A DNA stretch of 64,000 bases from Oscillospiraceae bacterium (GTDB lineage Bacteria > Bacillota > Clostridia > Oscillospirales > Ruminococcaceae). The stretch covers positions 124,001-188,000 of the forward strand of contig JAFTXQ010000011.1 of the NCBI GenBank assembly GCA_017461565.1, read 5' to 3'. The position numbers and the translations under genes were made by a program. Shown one piece after another: positions 19,730 through 28,714 of the stretch (position 1 is its first letter; every line of letters begins with the position of its first letter). Below the pieces are notes generated by a model. It was not told the origin of the DNA. It saw only the letters and a list, made by a program, of their open reading frames with translations, and did not search any database.

Positions 19730-21694
19730 TCAATCGTATACCTTTTCCTTCTTTACAGTATATGCGCCCATCCGGTCGTATCTGATAAGGAATCTTCCGC
19801 CTACCTGAGGATCGATCATATATGTCGTTCCTGCACAGGTAAGCTCGTTCCACCAGTGAGGACCTCCCCTTGAAGTCTTACCCGAAACAAGCTTCACATC
19901 AAAGCCTATGTATTTCATCATAGCCTGATATGTTACAGCGAACTGATAGCACTGACCACGTCCTGCCGAAAGAATAGCCTCTATCGGATCAGATGGAATG
20001 CGGCTGTATGTGTACTCGTATATTGCAGCATTATGAACATAATCATAGATCGCTGCCGCCTTTTCTGCCTGTGACATATCATCAGTAATGCATTTTTTCA
20101 GTGCCGCCTTGATAAGCTTCTCATTGGAGGCGCTTACCGTCACGGTAGGCTTAAGCTTAAGTCCGTTAAGAAGAGACTCCGTACAGTCGGTAGTTACCTG
20201 ATTGCTGAAAGCGCTGTAATACTTTTTACCGTTTATGGTCTTATATGCTCTTATTCTGTAAACATATATCTTGCTGCTCTTGATGGAATACGAATAGGAC
20301 GTCTTAGAACCACCCTTAACGGTCGTCTTTTTCTTGAACAGGTCAGGGTCTATGCCATAAAGAGTAGAGCTTTCATAGCTCTGGTTATACTTGCTCAGCG
20401 AGCTTCCGCTGTCATCTTCATAGCCATACCACCACCAATAGTCGCCCCAGAATCCGCCGACGTCCTCATTTGGAGAAAGCGCCTTTACATATATCTCATA
20501 GCCTGCCGCCTTGCTCACCTTATCCCAGGAGAGCGTAGCCTTCTTGGCGGTAGCGCCAAGCTCCAGCTCGGGCGTCTCAAGCATGGTGTAGGTGGTCTTG
20601 GTAACATTGGATATGTATTCTTTCTTTCCGTCTACCATTTTAAAGAAGCGCATCCTGCACTTGTATTTTGTTATAGGCTTAAGCTTCTCAAAGGTAAATC
20701 TGGCTTCATATATCTCATGACCGCCCTTCCAGTCATAATAGCCGAAATACTCACTTGTTCCTGCGTTTATCCACTTTTTCAGCTTGAAGCTGTATTTCTG
20801 AAGATCATAGCCGTCAGCTTCCCAGCGCTCATCGATAGAAGCTGTCATAGTTATGCTGCTGCTTGTAGTCTCAATCGAAATAAGCTCAGGCTCTACAAGC
20901 GGATATGTGGTCTGCACATCAAGATTTGTGCTGCACAGCGGCTCGGTGCTGCTATCCGAATAGAAGTCTACATAGTAGGTGTAATCTGTGCCGGGCTCAA
21001 GTCCCTTGTCGGAAAGCTCTATAACATACAATGAATATCCATCGGACGCCGTTGTATCAGGAAACTTTTTATATTCACCTACCAGCACCTCATCTCCCCA
21101 GTATCCCTGCTTACGGGTAACCTTATAGGAGTCGGGACACCATCTCTCATCAAGAGTAACAGTGAACTTTACGCTCTTATCTCCTACGCTTACAGCTTCA
21201 GCTTTCGGCTTGTAATAAAAACCGCCGGAATTTCCTCCTGTATGCTTTGTGCTTACATCTCGTGTGGTAACAAGATCTGCGCCGTCATAATAGCAGAAGC
21301 GATAGTCGTATGCCTTGCCGTATAACGCCGTGTAATCACAATACTCTACATCTGCATTATTTTCATCATAATCCCAAAACAAGCCTTCGCCTAAGCTCTG
21401 CCAGGAACCGCCTTCACTCTTGCGAAGCACCTCGCATCTGTCAATGCCCCCATGGTCAAAAAGCTGGGAGTAGAGATACATATAGTCACTCTGTGAATAT
21501 GCGTCAAGAAAGATATAATAACCGTCCTTGTAAAACTCTTCACTTGAAAAATACGAATCGTTGACATAAACATAATCGCCTTCAAAATCAGTCGTTTCGT
21601 ATATTAGGACCTCATCCGTCTCATAAGCGCCTGCTACTGTACCGAGACACAACAAGCCCATCACCAAAACAAGCAGTGATAATAACTTTTTCAA
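19730..21694 (-). CDS. Secreted transglutaminase-like protein with Fn3-like repeats
   Basis: 654 residues. A signal peptide (1-22) precedes several Tyr-rich beta-sandwich/fibronectin-III-like repeats (about 120-520; recurring ELGATAKKATLSWDKV and YxCRMRF-type strands). A transglutaminase-like core covers 560-650: GRGQCYQFAV contains the catalytic Cys, GGPHWWNEL the His and MIDPQ the Asp. Such extracellular cores act as proteases, amidases or cross-linkers. No anchor or sortase motif is visible. Promoter at 21772-21800. Its target is unknown. Confidence 0.82.
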   Translation of the reverse strand: MKKLLSLLVLVMGLLCLGTVAGAYETDEVLIYETTDFEGDYVYVNDSYFSSEEFYKDGYYIFLDAYSQSDYMYLYSQLFDHGGIDRCEVLRKSEGGSWQSLGEGLFWDYDENNADVEYCDYTALYGKAYDYRFCYYDGADLVTTRDVSTKHTGGNSGGFYYKPKAEAVSVGDKSVKFTVTLDERWCPDSYKVTRKQGYWGDEVLVGEYKKFPDTTASDGYSLYVIELSDKGLEPGTDYTYYVDFYSDSSTEPLCSTNLDVQTTYPLVEPELISIETTSSSITMTASIDERWEADGYDLQKYSFKLKKWINAGTSEYFGYYDWKGGHEIYEARFTFEKLKPITKYKCRMRFFKMVDGKKEYISNVTKTTYTMLETPELELGATAKKATLSWDKVSKAAGYEIYVKALSPNEDVGGFWGDYWWWYGYEDDSGSSLSKYNQSYESSTLYGIDPDLFKKKTTVKGGSKTSYSYSIKSSKIYVYRIRAYKTINGKKYYSAFSNQVTTDCTESLLNGLKLKPTVTVSASNEKLIKAALKKCITDDMSQAEKAAAIYDYVHNAAIYEYTYSRIPSDPIEAILSAGRGQCYQFAVTYQAMMKYIGFDVKLVSGKTSRGGPHWWNELTCAGTTYMIDPQVGGRFLIRYDRMGAYTVKKEKVYD

Positions 21695-21771
21695 AACACC
21701 AACCTCTTTTTCCTACATGATATTCGTAAATTGCAACAGATTTCGCTGCACGCAAAAAATGTCACAAATTA

Positions 21772-21800
21772 ATATTACCACAATTATGAAGTCATGTCAA
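21772..21800 (-). promoter_or_regulatory. Promoter of the transglutaminase-like gene
   Basis: TTGACA (21795-21800), 17 bases, TAATAT (21772-21777) on the leftward strand, giving a leader of about 70 bases. Confidence 0.65.
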
Positions 21801-21840
21801 GAGTTATAAATATGCAGCCTTTTCTATCGCCGTTCAAGTA

Positions 21841-22410
21841 TCACGATATTTTCAATGCATGGTATATATCATCGCCCTGTCTCAGCCTGCTGCACAGAAA
21901 TTTCCTGCAACGGTTATAATTCTCAAAAGTACGCTGCGCCCTTGTGGTATCTCCGTACACCTTCCAATAACCGCACAGCTTGAAATTACAGCCGTTGTGC
22001 TTTATAAATCCCTCAACATCCTCAACCGGATAATCAAGAAATATACCGATCTCATGCGGAAAATCTCTGTTTTCGCCGATACGTACAGAAAGGCGTTCAA
22101 GACAGGCTTCCATATCCATACTGTCAGCATATCCGTAGATACGCAGTACGCCCCTGCACTCTTCTCTTGAAAGCTGCGCAGCAAGCTTATTCTCATTATA
22201 TAAAAGCAGGAGTACCCGTTCCTCGCACATACAGAGTATTTTTATCCTTAATCCCTTTACTGCGGCACGGCAGTTGAAAAGCTCCAGGTACATTTCATCA
22301 AAACTATCTCTTGCGATCGACATAAGGCTGGCGCACTTTATACCAAGCAGAGACGGAGCTGTATGAAATGCAAGCTTTTGCTCAAATTCGAAATATCTAT
22401 TGTTGCACAT
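21841..22410 (-). CDS. DUF3793-family protein
   Basis: 189-residue cytoplasmic protein matching the DUF3793 pattern: an opening FEQKLAFHTAPSLLGIKCASL, a central strand set ending LLLLYNENKLA, and the terminal HEIGIFLDYPVEDVEGFI...GCNFKLCGYWKVYGD. Function is not established; in clostridia relatives often sit near iron-transport or flavodoxin genes. ATG follows GAGGAT. It lies 116 bases after the DUF2325 gene and has a GTTAG-N6-CTAAC palindrome 18 bases upstream of its start, so the two genes are probably co-regulated. Confidence 0.8.
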   Translation of the reverse strand: MCNNRYFEFEQKLAFHTAPSLLGIKCASLMSIARDSFDEMYLELFNCRAAVKGLRIKILCMCEERVLLLLYNENKLAAQLSREECRGVLRIYGYADSMDMEACLERLSVRIGENRDFPHEIGIFLDYPVEDVEGFIKHNGCNFKLCGYWKVYGDTTRAQRTFENYNRCRKFLCSRLRQGDDIYHALKIS

Positions 22411-22427
22411 ACTTATCCTCAGAATTT

Positions 22428-22443
22428 GTTAGTTTGGACTAAC
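22428..22443. promoter_or_regulatory. GTTAG-N6-CTAAC operator, site 1
   Basis: GTTAGTTTGGACTAAC, a perfect 6-bp inverted repeat just upstream of the DUF3793 ribosome site. One of three sites with the same layout within 430 bases. Confidence 0.6.
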
Positions 22444-22487
22444 CGCACGTTTTATCTCTATTGACGGGAACAGAAACACAGGCGTGC

Positions 22488-22503
22488 ATTAGTTATGGCT
22501 AAC
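22488..22503. promoter_or_regulatory. GTTAG-N6-CTAAC operator, site 2
   Basis: ATTAGTTATGGCTAAC, between the DUF2325 stop and the DUF3793 start. Arms TTAG/CTAA are intact, with the first base changed. Confidence 0.5.
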
Positions 22504-22526
22504 TCAATAAGAAGCAAGACCGACTT

Positions 22527-22811
22527 TTACTTTACAGCATACTCCGACAGTACAGCTTTCAACGCATTGACACTGGCGTTGTGTATCCTTACAACAGGAA
22601 TATCCAACTTTTCTGATCGACGGTTTACACTGTTGACCATTTTATGAGAACAGGTGTTTGTAAATACTACCATGAGGTCAGGGCTGCCAAGCTTGTTATC
22701 AAAATCGGCGGGCATCTGTGTAAACACCTTCGCCTTGCAGCTATACGACCTGCATATTTCCTTATATCTTGTTACCATACGGTCATTACCGCCTATTACA
22801 ACTACACTCAT
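22527..22811 (-). CDS. DUF2325 domain protein
   Basis: Complete 94-residue DUF2325 protein: MSVVVIGGNDRM at the N-terminus, LMVVFTNTCSHKMVN in the middle and VVRIHNASVNALKAVL at the end, an alpha/beta fold of unknown function. Cys residues at Y-S-C-K and T-C-S-H could bind metal or be redox active. ATG follows GGAGGAT. A consensus-like promoter with the operator palindrome over the start of transcription precedes it, so it is probably repressed by a metal- or redox-responsive regulator not encoded here. Shares its regulation format with the downstream DUF3793 gene. Confidence 0.82.
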   Translation of the reverse strand: MSVVVIGGNDRMVTRYKEICRSYSCKAKVFTQMPADFDNKLGSPDLMVVFTNTCSHKMVNSVNRRSEKLDIPVVRIHNASVNALKAVLSEYAVK

Positions 22812-22840
22812 ACTAACATGATCCTCCTTGAAACCATTTG

Positions 22841-22856
22841 GTTAGTTGTGCCTAAC
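22841..22856. promoter_or_regulatory. GTTAG-N6-CTAAC operator, site 3
   Basis: GTTAGTTGTGCCTAAC, immediately downstream of the DUF2325 promoter -10 and overlapping the expected transcript start. TTAG...CTAA arms resemble DtxR/IdeR-type iron boxes, which is the basis for suggesting metal regulation. Confidence 0.6.
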
Positions 22857-22865
22857 TCATATATT

Positions 22866-22894
22866 ATGATAACATATTTTGAAACGGTTGTCAA
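22866..22894 (-). promoter_or_regulatory. Promoter of the DUF2325/DUF3793 unit
   Basis: TTGACA (22889-22894), 17 bases, TATCAT (22866-22871) on the leftward strand, followed directly by operator site 3. Confidence 0.7.
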
Positions 22895-22919
22895 GAGCTT
22901 TTTTAAACTTAAAACAAAA

Positions 22920-22947
22920 GCGGCCTCCGACCAAAATCGGAAGCCGC
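22920..22947 (-). terminator. Intrinsic terminator of the H1-like/SCP2 gene
   Basis: On the leftward strand GCGGCTTCCGA and TCGGAGGCCGC pair around a short loop, then TTTTGTTTT follows. 29 bases past the stop codon. Confidence 0.85.
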
Positions 22948-22975
22948 AGTGTTATAAAAATTCAGTTATCGGATA

Positions 22976-23542
22976 TCAAGCGAAAAGAGCTGCGAGCTTT
23001 GCAGCAACAGCAATGTCACCAAAAGCGTAGAGTCTGCCGTCAGCGAGAGCGTCAGCTATTGTCAGCTTGCCATCGATGATAGCGAGAGCATTCTCAACTG
23101 CGATAGCAGCCTCGATATCCTTTTCGATGTAATCATAAGGAGCTACTGTCAGCTTGCCGTCCTTTACTTCGATATACATGTGAGCCTCAAAAGTACCGTA
23201 CAGCTTGATATCAACAGCGCACTTGCGGTCAATAGCAGCAGCCTTCTTAGCGTCAAGCTTCTTAGCCAGCTTTGCAGCGATATCCTCTACTGTAATAGGC
23301 TTGGGAGCCTTCTTGGCAGCAGCCTTCTTAGCTGCCGGCTTTTTAGCGGCAGGCTTCTTTGCAGCAGCCTTTGTCTCTGTCTTCTTAGCAGCAGGCTTCT
23401 TTGCAACAGGCTTTACTTCTGCCTTGGGAGCAGCCTCAGTCTTAGGTGCTGCTACTGCTTTGGTTGCAGCCTCCTTCTTCACTTCAACGGGAGCAGCCTT
23501 TACTTCAGCTGCGGGGGCAACTGTCTTCTTTGTTCTTGCCAT
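22976..23542 (-). CDS. Histone H1-like Ala/Lys/Pro tail fused to an SCP2-like domain
   Basis: 188 residues. Residues 1-83 are almost only A, K, P, V, E and T with repeated PAAKK/AAKKP units, like eukaryotic histone H1 tails and bacterial Hc1/AlgP-type nucleoid proteins. Residues 84-188 (from KPITVEDIAAKL) look like an SCP2 sterol-carrier-like domain: IDRKCAVDIKLYG, a beta hairpin, then ALAIIDGKLTIADALADGRLYAFGD. The tail should bind DNA or RNA nonspecifically; SCP2 folds carry hydrophobic ligands. No signal peptide. ATG follows AAAGGAAT. The exact function of the combination is unknown. Confidence 0.82.
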   Translation of the reverse strand: MARTKKTVAPAAEVKAAPVEVKKEAATKAVAAPKTEAAPKAEVKPVAKKPAAKKTETKAAAKKPAAKKPAAKKAAAKKAPKPITVEDIAAKLAKKLDAKKAAAIDRKCAVDIKLYGTFEAHMYIEVKDGKLTVAPYDYIEKDIEAAIAVENALAIIDGKLTIADALADGRLYAFGDIAVAAKLAALFA

Positions 23543-23574
23543 GATGAATAATTCCTTTCAAAATTATTTTTATG

Positions 23575-23593
23575 ATCCCGCCGAAGCAGGGAT
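23575..23593 (-). terminator. Hairpin between the amidase gene and the H1-like gene
   Basis: Leftward strand ATCCCTGC, loop TTCG, GCGGGAT, an imperfect 7-bp stem with one unpaired base, followed by CATAAAAATAATTTT. It may end the amidase transcript or form the leader of the H1-like gene, whose own promoter is not clear. Confidence 0.45.
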
Positions 23594-23675
23594 TTACTTA
23601 TACAATATTATTTTATCATACTTTTCCGAATTTTTCAACCTTTTTCAACATTTTTTTGAACATATTTTTAACAGA

Positions 23676-26600
23676 TCACTCGACAGGTATCTCTCCGCCC
23701 TGAGGAGCATCAGTTGTCATTGGTGGCTCCGATGTATCCGATGTATCATCAGTCTCAGACGCTGATACACTTTCAGCAGTATCAGCGGTGTCAGCTGTAT
23801 CTGCCGTTTCGGTGATATCGGTGGTTTCGGATGTTTCTGATGTTGAGGGGAGATCAGGCTCCTGAGTTTCTTCAGGTGGCTGAGTCTGCTCGCCGCCGCT
23901 ATCGGGAACATCCTCACTGCCGTTGCCCGAGTAGTGAATATCACTGCGTGCAAAATACGTGTAAACGCCGTTTGCTATCGCTTCTGCGATCTTGCCCTGG
24001 TTTGCATCGTCAGCCATCACCATACACTCTCGCTCATTGGAGATGAAGCCCATCTCAACAAGCACAGAGGGGAAATCCTGCTGCAATGTCACCCAGTAAT
24101 AGCTGTACTTATCACCACGGCTGCTTACCGTTCCATCAGCATATATCTGATTGTCGTACAGGGCGGAAAGCTCATTGTTTATCGCTTTTGCGAGAGGCTG
24201 CGAGAATGACGTGAAATAATACACCTCAACGCCGTGGGCGTCAAGATTTGTTGCCGAATTACAATGCAGTGAAATGAACATATCCGCACCGTAGGTCCTT
24301 GCTACATTCGGGCGCTCGGTAGTTATATAAAGGTCGCTCTCGGTATTGAGTCTGATAACGGTGGCACCAAGCGCTGTGAGCTTGTCTTCAAGCTTTTTGG
24401 CAACCGCAAGATTTACAGAGAACTCTGTGACGTTTCCGATAGCACCGGGGTCGAGCCAGTCAAGCGTCTTGCCGTAGCCGTGTCCCGGATCGATAACGAT
24501 GACCTTACCCGAAAGCGTATTGGTAGGCACAGCAAAAGTCAGCATAAGATCGCCGTTGTCGTCATAATATGCACCGCAGCCGCTGAAAATTCCTGCCTGC
24601 GTAAGCGTGAGCGCAAGCCTGAACTTGGGCACTCCGTTCTCTGTAACCGTTTCCCATGTTCCGCTGCTGAAAAGCGAGCAGGCAGTGAAATCGGGAAGCT
24701 TTGTTACGCTTGTCACATTGTCAAAGGTTATATACACCTTGTCAGCGTCGTAATTCCGCACGCCGTAGGGTCCATCCAGCGCATCGTGATAAGTCACGGG
24801 AGCAACAACATTAAACGACGATTTATAATCAAGATGCAGCTTTATAAAGCTCTTTCCGCCGCTGTTTCCTATTGCCTTTACAAGCAGCTTGTTTTCACCG
24901 AGTCCGGTATCGGTAAATGTAGTCACATCGGACTCAGCAAAACGCTTACCCGAGGTGGTGGTGAAATATCCGCCCGACTGGCTCATTACATAGTCAAGCG
25001 TACCTGCGGGAAGCTGAGAGAACAAGGGAGACGGTATCTTACCTGTCGTCTTTGCATCATAAACAGTTGTGTAATTTCTCAGCACTTTTACATACTGCAC
25101 ATACTCGGTATCTGTGATGATAGGAGGCATCGTGCCGACGACCTCGCCTGTACCCACCGCACTCTGGTCGATAATGATCTCCGCAACGATGTCCTTCGGA
25201 GGCTCCGGCTTTGCCTGAATGGTGACGCTTCCGCCGGACATCTGCTCGCTGTATCCGCTGAAGCTTGCATAGTATACTATATCGCCGAGGTACTGTTCCT
25301 GTCCGATAAGCCCGTCACCGACGGTATAATATCCTACGAACTTCGCATAAGAGGAGTTTGCGTCAAGCTCCTCGCCGCTGTTTTCCTTTTCCTTGAGATT
25401 TATCGTCTGCCCTGCGATCGTTGCACTTACCTGAGAGCCGCTGTAAGCCACCGCAACAAGCGCTATCTGCGTTCCGCCCTCAACAATGACATCCTGATCC
25501 TCTACCGAGGTCATAACATCTACTCTGCGTTCGATAGAATAATTATAAGTCTTGCCCTTATGCTCTATCACAAAGCTGTTCCATCCGACCTGAAGCGGCT
25601 CCTGGAAATAGAAGTTTCCTGCCTCGTTCAGCTTTATCTTCTCTCCGTCAAAATAAACGTCAAAATTCTCATCAAACGTACCCATGAACTTCACGGAGGC
25701 ATCGTATGTTACAAAGCTTAAGGAGGTGGGAGAGATCATCTCAAGATCCTCAAAGATCGTTTCAGTGTTTATCTGCTCAGCAAAGTATTTAAGAAGCGTG
25801 TCGGTAGTGCCGAGGGGATTTTTTTTCAGCGAAGCAAATGAATTGAAAGCGCTGCCGCCGATATTCTCATAATCCTCCAGTACGGTAAGCTGACGGAGAA
25901 GCTGATCCTCATACCAGCCGTTGTAGCTTCCGATGCGCTCGTTAAGGTGCAGCACATAGGTCTTGTCGCCGTTTGCTTCGGTAAGATCGTACCACCACTT
26001 TACAACATTGTCAAAATTCAGCGAATAATCTCCTGTCGTACCATAAGCCTTTACAAGCACAAAATCGGAGTAATTCTTTTCGATATACTTCTTTGTGTCT
26101 GAAAAGCCGTCATAAAGCGACTGCACAGTATCCTGAGTCTGGGAGCCTTGCTCATTCACACTGCTGTTCGCCCACATATCGCTGATGAGCAATCCCACCG
26201 CAACGGTGTTGTTGGTGCGGCGTATTATCTCGGAAATACTGCGGACTATGTATTCGTTGGTTTCGTACAGCCAGTTCTGATAGCCGATGCCCGAACCGCA
26301 CTCCATATACTGCGAGAACATCTCCGGTGTATCGGATGTGTAGTAATTCGACAATATGATACCGTCGCAGGCGTATTTCATCACGAACTTGTGCATGGCA
26401 GCCGAAAAGCCGCTCTTTATACCTATTCCCTGCTGCGCAAGACGATCGATCATTGCGTTTACATCAAGTATCACAAAGGTCGAAAGCCCAGCTTCACGGA
26501 ACCGCTGTATCGTAGTCCCCAGAACACAGGTGCCGGAATTGATATCAAGGTCGTAGTACGCATTTCCATCATAGTCCGAGTTGATAAGCACCGTATTCAT

Positions 26601-26882
26601 GCCGTAGCCTGTCAGTTCCTCGACAAGCACGGGAAGCTCCGATGCGAGTGCGCTGTCGGAAGCGTCCTCCACGCAGTAATCGACCCCGGGAGTAACCGTG
26701 ACCGCCCTCATTCCGCTGCGCATGAACACCCTGCTCTCCGTCGGGACAACAGGCTGTGCAAGCTCCTCGATTATCTCCTGCTGCGTGCCGCCATCAGCAG
26801 GCTCGGCATAAGCCGTAAGCGCCGAAAATGCCATACTGAGCGCCAACGAAGCGCACAATATCCGTTTCAGTATCTTTTTCAT
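23676..26882 (-). CDS. Secreted N-acetylmuramoyl-L-alanine amidase with GH-like N-terminal half
   Basis: 1068 residues. Signal peptide 1-26. Residues about 40-360 look like a catalytic-barrel domain of the DUF4015/glycoside-hydrolase-like kind (LVEELTGYGMNTVLI, FVMKYACDGIILSNYY). Beta-sandwich segments follow. The Amidase_3 zinc domain spans about 790-965: PGH (about 800), TEFSVNL (Glu about 819), SLHCN (about 871) and VEMGF (catalytic Glu about 942). The C-terminal 90 residues are Thr/Ser/Glu/Asp-rich. It should cleave peptide stems from glycan in peptidoglycan. Start 26882 gives a clean signal peptide; 26897 is also possible. Second gene of a cell-wall operon, overlapping closely with the lipoprotein gene. 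Confidence 0.9.
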   Translation of the reverse strand: MKKILKRILCASLALSMAFSALTAYAEPADGGTQQEIIEELAQPVVPTESRVFMRSGMRAVTVTPGVDYCVEDASDSALASELPVLVEELTGYGMNTVLINSDYDGNAYYDLDINSGTCVLGTTIQRFREAGLSTFVILDVNAMIDRLAQQGIGIKSGFSAAMHKFVMKYACDGIILSNYYTSDTPEMFSQYMECGSGIGYQNWLYETNEYIVRSISEIIRRTNNTVAVGLLISDMWANSSVNEQGSQTQDTVQSLYDGFSDTKKYIEKNYSDFVLVKAYGTTGDYSLNFDNVVKWWYDLTEANGDKTYVLHLNERIGSYNGWYEDQLLRQLTVLEDYENIGGSAFNSFASLKKNPLGTTDTLLKYFAEQINTETIFEDLEMISPTSLSFVTYDASVKFMGTFDENFDVYFDGEKIKLNEAGNFYFQEPLQVGWNSFVIEHKGKTYNYSIERRVDVMTSVEDQDVIVEGGTQIALVAVAYSGSQVSATIAGQTINLKEKENSGEELDANSSYAKFVGYYTVGDGLIGQEQYLGDIVYYASFSGYSEQMSGGSVTIQAKPEPPKDIVAEIIIDQSAVGTGEVVGTMPPIITDTEYVQYVKVLRNYTTVYDAKTTGKIPSPLFSQLPAGTLDYVMSQSGGYFTTTSGKRFAESDVTTFTDTGLGENKLLVKAIGNSGGKSFIKLHLDYKSSFNVVAPVTYHDALDGPYGVRNYDADKVYITFDNVTSVTKLPDFTACSLFSSGTWETVTENGVPKFRLALTLTQAGIFSGCGAYYDDNGDLMLTFAVPTNTLSGKVIVIDPGHGYGKTLDWLDPGAIGNVTEFSVNLAVAKKLEDKLTALGATVIRLNTESDLYITTERPNVARTYGADMFISLHCNSATNLDAHGVEVYYFTSFSQPLAKAINNELSALYDNQIYADGTVSSRGDKYSYYWVTLQQDFPSVLVEMGFISNERECMVMADDANQGKIAEAIANGVYTYFARSDIHYSGNGSEDVPDSGGEQTQPPEETQEPDLPSTSETSETTDITETADTADTADTAESVSASETDDTSDTSEPPMTTDAPQGGEIPVE

Positions 26883-26899
26883 GTTTGATTTCCCCATTT

Positions 26900-28474
26900 T
26901 TAATTATCTGTATTTATTATCTGTTTATATTCCTCTATCTCTGCGCCGACCTGCGCTTTTACGCTGCTGTCTGCGCCGAAAATGCTCTTATAACTGTACA
27001 ACGAAGCACCGCCGTAGCTTGTACACTCCATCGCCTCTGTAAGCTGGCGTGCAAGGATAGCGCTGTCGGTAAGCCACTCATTCCTGCCATCTCCTGCCCA
27101 CTTATCCTCATAGCCTATTTTAGCGACGGTAAGACCTACTACAAGAGGGATACCGCCCTCTGACGCTAATGCCTCCCAGCGTGAAAGGCACTGTGAATAC
27201 GGCTGAGTGGAATTATCAAAGCCGTAGTAGATCTGCGGCACGATATAATCCAGATATCCGCTCTCGGTACACCACTTTTCAACGTCAGCGTACATAAGAT
27301 TATAGTTATTCTCTATGCTGCCCTGACAGCTCACGCTGAACAGTGCACGTGGATTTGATGCTTTCACTGCATCATATATGGACTCGACCAGTTTGTCGCA
27401 GTTGCTGAAGCGGAACTCAGACAGCACCGTAAAGCTGCTGTCATTAAATGCCGTACTATCAAAGGAAGCGTCGGTAGTGGGATAAAAATAATCGTCAATA
27501 TGAAGCCCGTCCACATCATAGCTTGCCACGATCTCAGCTGCGCCGTCTGAAATAAGCTCTATAACATCATCGTAAGCGGGATTGAGATAATAATATCCGT
27601 TCACCTCAACAACACGCTCTCCGTCGTTCAATTCGGTTACGGGATAATCACCGTAGCTTACCATATCAGCCTTGCTGCAAAGGCGCAACGGATTTATCCA
27701 CGCCTGCACCGAAATACCACGGCTGTGAGCCTCTTCTATAACGATCTCAAGCGGATCAAACGAAGGCGATGTATTAATTGCACCCGAAGCATACTTCGAC
27801 CACGGGAAAAGCTTAGACTCATAATAAGCGTCGCCATGAGAACGCACATGAATATAAACTGTGTTAGATCCCAGCCCCGAAATATTGTCAAACGCCTGTG
27901 ATATATTGCTCCTGAACACGCTCTCGCTTTTTCCCATAAGCATATCGGCAAGCTCAAGATAGGATATCCAGACGCCCTGGACCTCGGAATAGTTTATTGT
28001 TTCGTAGGTGTTAACGCCGAAATCGCCAGGGACTTCAACAGGCTCTTCCGTTTCCTGCTGCTCCGAAGACGAAATAGGCGCCTCGACAGTCGGCTCAGAA
28101 GACGTTGAAGGCGGTGTTGTGGAAGACGTTGTCGGCGGAGTAGTAACAGGCTCCTGCTGCTCCGGCTCTTCAGACGGTGCCGATACCGTTTCCTGATGTG
28201 TTTGCGATGATGACTGCGGAAGCGTTGCCTCTTCTGAATCCGCAGCAGGCGGTATCTCTTCCGTGATATGCTGTGTATCCGAGGTTTCTGTCACAGGCTC
28301 GCTTTCTTCTGACGAAGAGGAGCTTACAGTAGCAGATGTTTCGGGTGCAGAAGTATACCCTTCTGCATCAACTATATTTATATCGGACACGTCCGAAGTC
28401 TGCGCCGAGGAACAACCTGCAAGCAGCGCTGACGCCAGCAGAACAGACAGGACGCAACGTGATCTTTTCTTCAT
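26900..28474 (-). CDS. GH10-like (DUF187/GHL10) surface lipoprotein
   Basis: 524 residues. The signal ends in the lipobox LLAGC at about residue 21, followed by a Ser/Thr/Glu/Pro-rich linker (to about 150) and a glycosyl-hydrolase-like 10 barrel: VQGVWISYLELADML, HVRSHGDAYYESKLFPWS, GISVQAWINPLRL, VDGLHIDDYFYP and YLDYIVPQIYYG. The family is linked to cell-wall or surface-glycan processing; the substrate is unknown. Start 28474 is favoured by AAGGGGG and the signal peptide; the longer reading frame begins in an AT-rich leader. Operon with the amidase that starts within 20 bases of its stop. Confidence 0.87.
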   Translation of the reverse strand: MKKRSRCVLSVLLASALLAGCSSAQTSDVSDINIVDAEGYTSAPETSATVSSSSSEESEPVTETSDTQHITEEIPPAADSEEATLPQSSSQTHQETVSAPSEEPEQQEPVTTPPTTSSTTPPSTSSEPTVEAPISSSEQQETEEPVEVPGDFGVNTYETINYSEVQGVWISYLELADMLMGKSESVFRSNISQAFDNISGLGSNTVYIHVRSHGDAYYESKLFPWSKYASGAINTSPSFDPLEIVIEEAHSRGISVQAWINPLRLCSKADMVSYGDYPVTELNDGERVVEVNGYYYLNPAYDDVIELISDGAAEIVASYDVDGLHIDDYFYPTTDASFDSTAFNDSSFTVLSEFRFSNCDKLVESIYDAVKASNPRALFSVSCQGSIENNYNLMYADVEKWCTESGYLDYIVPQIYYGFDNSTQPYSQCLSRWEALASEGGIPLVVGLTVAKIGYEDKWAGDGRNEWLTDSAILARQLTEAMECTSYGGASLYSYKSIFGADSSVKAQVGAEIEEYKQIINTDN

Positions 28475-28483
28475 ATTTCCCCC

Positions 28484-28505
28484 TTGCCGTTTTCCCCGAC
28501 GGCAA
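28484..28505 (-). promoter_or_regulatory. Leader hairpin next to the ribosome site
   Basis: TTGCCGT and ACGGCAA form a 7-bp stem in the leader of the GHL10 lipoprotein mRNA, ending a few bases before the AAGGGGG ribosome site. Could modulate access of ribosomes. Confidence 0.4.
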
Positions 28506-28552
28506 ATAAGCAAAACAACTTTATTATAATAAATATATTTATAGTTATAGAT

Positions 28553-28581
28553 ATTATAACAAATAACCCTTATCAAGTCAA
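28553..28581 (-). promoter_or_regulatory. Promoter of the GHL10-amidase operon
   Basis: TTGACT (28576-28581), 17 bases, TATAAT (28553-28558) on the leftward strand. The 330-base gene-free stretch 28475-28804 otherwise contains the leader hairpin, AT-rich sequence and the rightward pot promoter. Confidence 0.72.
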
Positions 28582-28714
28582 TATATAAACCATATTTTTT
28601 TACATTTATGAGTGATTTTCGGGACAATTTCCACACAATAGCTAACCCAAAAGCGCATTTTGTGTAAGATTTAATATATTATCGTGCTAAATCGCCTTTT
28701 TTTGAGAAAAACTA

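Noticed and set aside
23270-23540. The Ala/Lys-rich repeats considered as a low-complexity artefact
   Set aside because: The frame is open, has a proper ribosome site and terminator, and leads into a normal folded domain, so the gene is real.
24480-25721. A 413-residue open frame on the + strand opposite the amidase gene
   Set aside because: It lies inside a well-supported gene with catalytic motifs on the other strand, has no ribosome site or domain, and has the Cys/His/Ile-rich composition expected of an antisense shadow.
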